From Streptomyces sp. 11x1 (GTDB lineage Bacteria; Actinomycetota; Actinomycetes; Streptomycetales; Streptomycetaceae), in assembly GCF_032598905.1 (NCBI RefSeq), contig NZ_CP122458.1:6659001-6723000 (forward strand): 64,000 nt of DNA, given 5' to 3'. Positions 59,017-64,000 of the stretch are shown here, in pieces. The notes beneath the pieces are model-generated. The model made no database searches. It was not told the origin of the DNA and saw only the letters and a program-made list of their open reading frames with translations. Position 1 is the stretch's first letter. Every line of letters begins with the position of its first letter. The position numbers and the translations under genes were made by a program.

Positions 59017-60471
59017 ATGGCCGTCGACTACACCGTGATCGTCCTCTATCTGGCCGGAATGCTGGCCATGGGCTGGTGGGGCATGCGCCGCGCCAGGTCG
59101 AAGAGCGAGTTCCTGGTCGCCGGGCGCCGGCTCGGCCCCACGATGTACTCCGGCACCATGGCGGCCATCGTCCTCGGCGGCGCCTCCACCATCGGCGGGG
59201 TCGGGCTGGGCTACCGGTACGGGCTGTCCGGCGCGTGGATGGTGTTCACCATCGGGCTGGGGCTGCTCGCCCTCTCCGTCTTCTTCTCGGCCCGGATCGC
59301 CCGGCTGAAGGTCTACACGGTCTCCGAGATGCTCGACCTGCGCTACGGCGGCCGGGCGGGCGTGATCTCCGGGCTCGTCATGTGGGCGTACACCCTCATG
59401 CTGGCCGTCACCTCCACCATCGCCTACGCCACGATCTTCGACGTCCTGTTCGACATGAACCGCACGCTCGCGATCGTCCTCGGCGGCTCGATCGTCGTCG
59501 CCTACTCGACGCTGGGCGGCATGTGGTCGATCACGCTGACGGACATGGTCCAGTTCGTGGTGAAGACGGTCGGTGTGCTGCTGCTCCTGCTCCCCATCGC
59601 GGTCGTCAAGGCCGGTGGGTTCGGTGAGATGCGGGACGCGCTCCCCACCTCGTACTTCGACCCGCTGGGCATCGGCGGCGAGACGATCTTCACCTACGTC
59701 CTGATCTACACGTTCGGCATGCTCATCGGACAGGACATCTGGCAGCGCGTGTTCACCGCCCGCAGCGACCGGACCGCCAAGTGGGGCGGCACGGTCGCGG
59801 GCACCTACTGCCTGGCGTACGCCCTCGCCGGCGCCGTCATCGGCACGGCGGCCAAGGTGCTGTTCCCCGACCTGGCCAACGCCGACGACGCCTTCGCGAC
59901 CGTCGTGAAGGAGGAACTCCCGCTCGGCGTACGGGGGCTGGTGCTCGCCGCCGCCCTGGCCGCCGTGATGTCGACCTCCTCCGGCGCCCTCATCGCCTGC
60001 GCCACCGTCGCCAACAACGACATCTGGTCGCGGCTGCGGGGGCGGACCGCCGACGGCGACCACGACGAGGTACGGGGCAACCGCGCCTTCATCCTCGTCA
60101 TGGGGCTCGCCGTCATCGCCACGGCGATCGCCCTCAACAACGTCGTCGAGGCGCTGACGGTGGCGTACAACCTCCTCGTCGGCGGACTCCTCGTGCCGAT
60201 CCTCGGCGGGCTGCTGTGGCGGCGCGGCACCGCTCAGGGCGCCCTCGCCTCGGTGGTCGTCGGCGGCCTCGCGGTCATCGGCCTGATGGCGTCCTACGGC
60301 ATCCTCGCCAACGAGCCCGTCTACTACGGCCTGCTCTCCTCCCTGGCCGCGTACGTCGCCGTCTCCCTGGCGACCCCGGCGACCGACGCCGCCGTGCTCG
60401 ACGCCTGGCGCGAGCGTCTGGCCGGGCGGACCCCCGAACTTGTGACCGAACCCGTACCGACTCACCAGTAG
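59017..60471 (+). CDS. sodium:solute symporter family protein
   Basis: A 484-aa SSS-family permease with about 13 membrane segments. It begins VDYTVIVLYLAGMLAMGWWG, and GAIVLGGASTIGGVGLGYRYG-like and RLKVYTVSEMLDLRYGGRAG segments match the sodium-site region of TM1 and TM8 partners. GAAGGAGG precedes the ATG. It is 55 nt before the agmatinase family gene, so it may import the guanidino compound or amine that the enzyme processes (inference). Expression is probably controlled by the divergent PucR. Confidence 0.9.
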   Translation: MAVDYTVIVLYLAGMLAMGWWGMRRARSKSEFLVAGRRLGPTMYSGTMAAIVLGGASTIGGVGLGYRYGLSGAWMVFTIGLGLLALSVFFSARIARLKVYTVSEMLDLRYGGRAGVISGLVMWAYTLMLAVTSTIAYATIFDVLFDMNRTLAIVLGGSIVVAYSTLGGMWSITLTDMVQFVVKTVGVLLLLLPIAVVKAGGFGEMRDALPTSYFDPLGIGGETIFTYVLIYTFGMLIGQDIWQRVFTARSDRTAKWGGTVAGTYCLAYALAGAVIGTAAKVLFPDLANADDAFATVVKEELPLGVRGLVLAAALAAVMSTSSGALIACATVANNDIWSRLRGRTADGDHDEVRGNRAFILVMGLAVIATAIALNNVVEALTVAYNLLVGGLLVPILGGLLWRRGTAQGALASVVVGGLAVIGLMASYGILANEPVYYGLLSSLAAYVAVSLATPATDAAVLDAWRERLAGRTPELVTEPVPTHQ

Positions 60472-60526
60472 AGTCGTCAGCAAGCACCACATACGCGACG
60501 AAGCGTAGGAAAGAAGGCTTCACCCC

Positions 60527-61507
60527 ATGAGCAGTGCCCAGACGCCCCGCGGCCCCGTCGACTCCTCCCGTGTCCCCCGGTACGCCGGGCCCGCGACCTA
60601 CGCCCGGCTGCCGCGCCTGGACGAGGTGGGCCGGGCCGACGTCGCGGTCGTGGGCGTGCCCTTCGACTCGGGTGTCTCCTACCGGCCGGGCGCCCGCTTC
60701 GGTGGCAACGCGATCCGTGAGGCGTCCCGGCTGCTGCGCCCCTACAACCCGGCCCAGGACGCCTCCCCCTTCGCCCTCGCCCAGGTCGCGGACGCCGGTG
60801 ACATCGCCGCCAACCCGTTCAACATCAACGAGGCGGTGGAGACGGTCGAGGCGGCCGCGGACGAGCTGCTCGGGACCGGGGCCCGGCTGATGACCCTCGG
60901 CGGCGACCACACCATCGCCCTGCCGCTGCTGCGGTCGGTCGCCAAGAAGCACGGCCCCGTGGCGCTGCTCCACTTCGACGCGCACCTCGACACCTGGGAC
61001 ACGTACTTCGGCGCCGAGTACACGCACGGCACCCCGTTCCGGCGGGCGGTCGAGGAGGGGATCCTGGACACGTCCGCCCTCTCCCACGTGGGCACGCGCG
61101 GGCCGCTGTACGGCAAGCAGGACCTCACCGACGACGAGAAGATGGGCTTCGGCATCGTCACGTCGGCGGACGTGATGCGGCGCGGGGTGGACGAGATCGC
61201 CGACCAGCTGCGGCAGCGGATCGGGGACCGCCCCCTCTACATCTCCATCGACATCGACTGCCTCGACCCGGCCCACGCGCCGGGCACGGGGACCCCGGAG
61301 GCGGGCGGCATGACCTCCCGCGAACTCCTTGAGATCCTGCGGGGCCTCGCCTCCTGCCACCTGGTCTCCGCCGACGTGGTCGAGGTGGCGCCCGCGTACG
61401 ATCACGCCGAGATCACCGCGGTGGCCGCCTCGCACACGGCGTACGAACTCACCACCATCATGTCCCGCCAGATCGCCGCGGCCCGTACGGAGAACGCGGG
61501 CCAGTGA
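60527..61507 (+). CDS. speB: agmatinase/ureohydrolase family protein
   Basis: A 326-aa manganese ureohydrolase. Metal ligands: GGDHTIALP (His), [10 protein letters not shown] (Asp-His-Asp), and [19 protein letters not shown] (Asp-Asp). Other family marks are [15 protein letters not shown] and HGTPFRRA. It cleaves agmatine to putrescine and urea, or a related guanidino compound such as guanidinobutyrate. Specificity is not certain from sequence. It follows the symporter and precedes a ThDP enzyme. Confidence 0.9.
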   Translation: MSSAQTPRGPVDSSRVPRYAGPATYARLPRLDEVGRADVAVVGVPFDSGVSYRPGARFGGNAIREASRLLRPYNPAQDASPFALAQVADAGDIAANPFNINEAVETVEAAADELLGTGARLMTLGGDHTIALPLLRSVAKKHGPVALLHFDAHLDTWDTYFGAEYTHGTPFRRAVEEGILDTSALSHVGTRGPLYGKQDLTDDEKMGFGIVTSADVMRRGVDEIADQLRQRIGDRPLYISIDIDCLDPAHAPGTGTPEAGGMTSRELLEILRGLASCHLVSADVVEVAPAYDHAEITAVAASHTAYELTTIMSRQIAAARTENAGQ

Positions 61508-61541
61508 TCCGCGACAAGGAGAAGAAGGAGAAGGCAGCGCA

Positions 61542-63236
61542 GTGACCCACGACCACGACCTGGTACTCCGCCCGTCGGCCGCCCAGACGGAGGCCGCGCT
61601 GAACCCTCCCCCCGGCCGCAACGGCGGGGACCTGGTCGTGGAGACGCTGGCCGGGCTCGGCGCGACGACGGTCTTCGGGCTGCCCGGCCAGCACGCGCTG
61701 CCGCTGTTCGACGCGCTGCGCCGCTCCGACCTGCGCTACCTCGGGCTCCGCGTGGAGAACAACGCCGGGTTCGCGGCGGACGCGTACGGCCGAATCACCG
61801 GCGAGGCGGCCCCGCTGCTGCTGTCGACCGGGCCGGGCGCGCTGACGTCACTGGCCGCGCTCCAGGAGGCGGCGGCGGCCTCGGCGCCGGTGCTGGCGAT
61901 CAGCAGCCAGGTTCCGACCGCCGGCCTGGGCGGGGGCCGCCGCGGCTACCTACACGAACTCACCGACCAGGCCGCCTCGTTCAGGGGCGTGGTGAAGTCC
62001 GTCCACACGGTCCGTACGCAGTCGCAGATCCCGTCCGCGATCGAGGCGGCCTGGAAGTCGGCGCTGTCGGCCCCGCACGGCCCGGTGTGGGTGGAGATCC
62101 CGCAGGACGTGCTGACGGCCGAGACCCTGATCCCGGTGGTGACGGGCGGCGACGCCTTCCCTGAGGAGCTGCCCCCGCGCCCCGAACTGACCGCGCTGGC
62201 CGCCCACCTGCTGTCCACCGCCGCCCGCCCGGCGATCATCGCGGGCGGCGGGGTCGTCCGGGCCGACGCCTCGGGCAAGCTGCGGCAGCTCGCGGAGCGG
62301 CTGTCGGCGCCGGTCGTGACGACGTACGGGGGGAAGGGCGCGTTCCCGTGGACGCACCCCCTGTCCCTCCAGTCCTGGATCGAGGACCGCCACACCACCG
62401 ACTTCCTGGAGGACGCGGACGTCCTGCTGGTGGTCGGCTCGGGGCTGGGTGAACTGTCCTCGAACTACCACACGTTCGCGCCGCGCGGCCGGGTGATCCA
62501 GATCGAGGCGGACCTCGGGAAGCTGGAGTCCAACCACCCGGCGCTCGGCATCCACGCGGACGCGCGCCTGGCGCTGACGGCGCTGCTGGAGACGATCGAG
62601 GAGCCGCGGGAGGACGCGTCGGCGCCGGAGCGGGTACGGGAAGTGCTCGGGAAGGTCCGTGAGCGCATCGACGCGCAGCAACTCACCCTGGAACAGGACC
62701 TGCTGGCGTCCGTCCGCCGAGCCCTGCCGCCCCGCGCGCCCTCCTTCTGGGACATGACGATCCTGTCCTACTGGGCCTGGGCCGCGTTCGACCCCGAGGG
62801 CCCCAACACCATGCACTCCGCCCAGGGTTCGGGCGGCCTCGGCTACGCCTTTCCGGCCGCCCTCGGCGCGGCGGCGGCCGACCCCACCCACCCGGTGCTG
62901 GCCGTCTCCGGCGACGGCGGCGCGCTCTACTCGATCGCCGAGCTGGCCACCGCCCGGCAGTACGGCCTGAACGTCACCTGGCTGATCGTCGACGACGGCG
63001 GCTACGGCATCCTGCGCGAGTACATGACCGACGCGTACGGCGAGGCGACCGGCACGGAGCTGTCCCGCCCCGACTACGTGGCCCTGGCGGAGTCGTTCGG
63101 GGTGCCGGGCGTACGGACGACCCCGGAGACCCTGGAAACGGACCTGGCGAAGGCCCTGACCTCCCCGGGCCCGTCGGTGCTGGTCCTGCCGGCGGTGCTG
63201 CGGATGTTCGCGCCGACTCACCTGGGCTCGGGCTGA
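61542..63236 (+). CDS. thiamine-diphosphate-dependent enzyme (acetolactate synthase-like)
   Basis: A 564-aa ThDP enzyme with the three-domain layout. N-terminal Pyr domain: VFGLPGQHALPLFDAL and RVENNAGFAADAYGRITGEA, with the activating Glu in the VENN segment; central domain PAIIAGGGVVRAD; C-terminal PP domain AVSGDGGALYSIAEL to WLIVDDGGYGILREY (GDG-x26-DD variant). It is not a standard IlvB because it lacks the leader and has a divergent C-terminus. Role unknown: it may decarboxylate a 2-oxo acid derived from the agmatinase pathway. GTG start at 61542 (AAGGAGAAGG upstream) is 34 nt after speB. Confidence 0.87.
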   Translation: MTHDHDLVLRPSAAQTEAALNPPPGRNGGDLVVETLAGLGATTVFGLPGQHALPLFDALRRSDLRYLGLRVENNAGFAADAYGRITGEAAPLLLSTGPGALTSLAALQEAAAASAPVLAISSQVPTAGLGGGRRGYLHELTDQAASFRGVVKSVHTVRTQSQIPSAIEAAWKSALSAPHGPVWVEIPQDVLTAETLIPVVTGGDAFPEELPPRPELTALAAHLLSTAARPAIIAGGGVVRADASGKLRQLAERLSAPVVTTYGGKGAFPWTHPLSLQSWIEDRHTTDFLEDADVLLVVGSGLGELSSNYHTFAPRGRVIQIEADLGKLESNHPALGIHADARLALTALLETIEEPREDASAPERVREVLGKVRERIDAQQLTLEQDLLASVRRALPPRAPSFWDMTILSYWAWAAFDPEGPNTMHSAQGSGGLGYAFPAALGAAAADPTHPVLAVSGDGGALYSIAELATARQYGLNVTWLIVDDGGYGILREYMTDAYGEATGTELSRPDYVALAESFGVPGVRTTPETLETDLAKALTSPGPSVLVLPAVLRMFAPTHLGSG

Positions 63237-63257
63237 TCACCCGATCGGCTGTTCGCG

Positions 63258-63290
63258 GTGACCTGCACGGGATATGTTCCGTGCGGTCAC
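63258..63290. terminator. terminator after the ThDP enzyme gene
   Basis: GTGACC-T-GCACGG pairs with CCGTGC-GGTCAC across an 8-nt loop; 12 bp with one bulged base. It starts 21 nt after the stop. Confidence 0.7.
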
Positions 63291-63353
63291 AGGCGTTCCG
63301 GTCGGGCCGATGTCAGAAGCGGCCACTACTCTGAGCCCGGAGAGGAGGACAGC

Positions 63354-64000
63354 GTGCTGCTGAGGTTCCGCGTCGCGAACGTACGGTCCCTGCGAGACGA
63401 GCAGGAGCTGTCCTTCGTCGCGCCGGGCGACGAGCAGGGTGGATCGGCGAACCCGGTGGATCTCGCGGGTGGCGGATCCGTCTCCGTACTCCCCCTGATC
63501 GGCATTTTCGGGGCCAACGCCTCAGGTAAGTCGAACGTGCTGACCGCGATGACCGACATGCGCAACGCGGTCCTCAACTCCTATGCGCGCTGGGCCTCTT
63601 ACGACGGCATCCCGCGCCAGGTCTTCGCCCTGGACCCCAAGAGCGAGAGCGAACCCGCCTTCTTCGAGGTCGACGTCGTCATCGACTCGGTCCGCTGGAC
63701 GTACGGCTTTGAGCTCAGTGCCACCCGCGTCGAGTCCGAATGGCTGCACAGCTACCCGCTCGGCCGCCGCCAGGAATGGCTCGACCGCGACGCCTCCCGG
63801 TCGGATGTCTTCAGGTGGCCCGGCGGACGGGTCAGGGACCGAGCCCAGCTCGTACGGCGTACGCGGCCGAACGCACTGCTGCTCTCCACGGCCGGCACGG
63901 ACAACCACCCCAGCTCTCCCCGCTCTTCCACTGGTTCCGCCGCAACTTCTGGATGATCAACCCGGAGGCCGAGCGGGACGAGCGCGCGCGGTACACCACG
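63354..64000 (+). CDS. AAA-family ATPase (AAA_15/AAA_21, OLD/RecF-like), frameshifted and cut by the window edge
   Basis: GTG at 63354 is preceded by GGAGAGGAGGAC. The N-terminus LRFRVANVRSLRDEQELSFV and P-loop GIFGANASGKSNVLTAM (residues about 52-68) identify the RecF/OLD-like ATPases of AAA_15/AAA_21 type. The frame reads LLLSTAGTDNHP and then switches to SSPRSSTGSAATSG and a stop at 63956. One base to the side, the sequence continues QLSPLFHWFRRNFWMINPEA then RDERARYT, clearly the real protein. A single C missing from the C4 run at 63908-63911 explains the shift. Similar ATPases occur in anti-phage and abortive-infection systems, but no partner is visible here. Confidence 0.75.

Noticed and set aside
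1..64000. Prophage, integrative element or rRNA operon
   Set aside because: No integrase, phage structural genes, attachment-site duplications next to tRNA-His or rRNA sequence were seen.

Overview
The window is chromosomal DNA of a Streptomyces species. The evidence is very high G+C with strong third-position bias, abundant GTG starts and ATGA/GTGA stop-start overlaps, an adpA homologue carrying an in-frame TTA codon, a complete desferrioxamine cluster (desEFABCD) with iron boxes, and a cellobiose uptake cluster (cebR-cebEFG-bglC) with its palindromic operator. From memory, the gene order resembles the S. coelicolor core region around adpA and des; this was not checked by alignment.

Layout. 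1-4.8 kb: a minus-strand run of a PAP2-type membrane protein, a RecB-like nuclease, an unknown 540-aa protein and an SF1-type ATPase/helicase cut by the window edge. 5.0-11.7 kb: histidine phosphatase, a large TPR-like regulator, a small TTA-containing protein, a spermidine-synthase-like methyltransferase, a membrane-anchored protein and an OmpR/histidine kinase pair. 11.7-18.6 kb: a galactoside operon (lipoprotein, two permeases, alpha-galactosidase, beta-galactosidase). 18.6-20.4 kb: Nudix hydrolase, a dead GNAT gene and a secreted RTX-like protein. 20.5-27.7 kb: the ceb cluster, then a divergent kinase-like gene. 27.8-31.5 kb: IS30 remnant, small membrane protein, tRNA-His, orn and adpA.

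31.9-37.6 kb holds a universal stress protein, glmS with a small upstream gene, a DUF4429/SHOCT protein and a DasR-site-controlled GH20 hexosaminidase. 37.8-45.3 kb is the siderophore cluster: DesA-D make desferrioxamine E/B from lysine, DesE binds the ferric complex and DesF probably reduces it. 45.3-47.1 kb is a graveyard of gene fragments, including a two-gene toxin-antitoxin-like module inactivated by nonsense codons and a frameshift. 47.2-54.8 kb is leucine/branched-chain acyl-CoA catabolism (acyl-CoA dehydrogenase, HMG-CoA lyase, biotin-dependent carboxylase), a divergent TetR regulator with twin operators, and a second acyl-CoA dehydrogenase. 54.9-63.2 kb: thioesterase, phosphatase-like protein, nucleotide kinase-like ATPase, PucR regulator, sodium/solute symporter, agmatinase family enzyme and a ThDP enzyme. 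The last gene is an AAA ATPase that appears frameshifted and runs off the end.

The least explained parts are the nuclease/540-aa/helicase set at the left edge, the agmatinase-ThDP-symporter-PucR group, a 20-bp perfect palindrome upstream of the glmS partner gene, and a dispersed inverted-repeat family, one copy of which forms an in-frame insert in the PucR gene. Most of the rest is recognisable Streptomyces biology.
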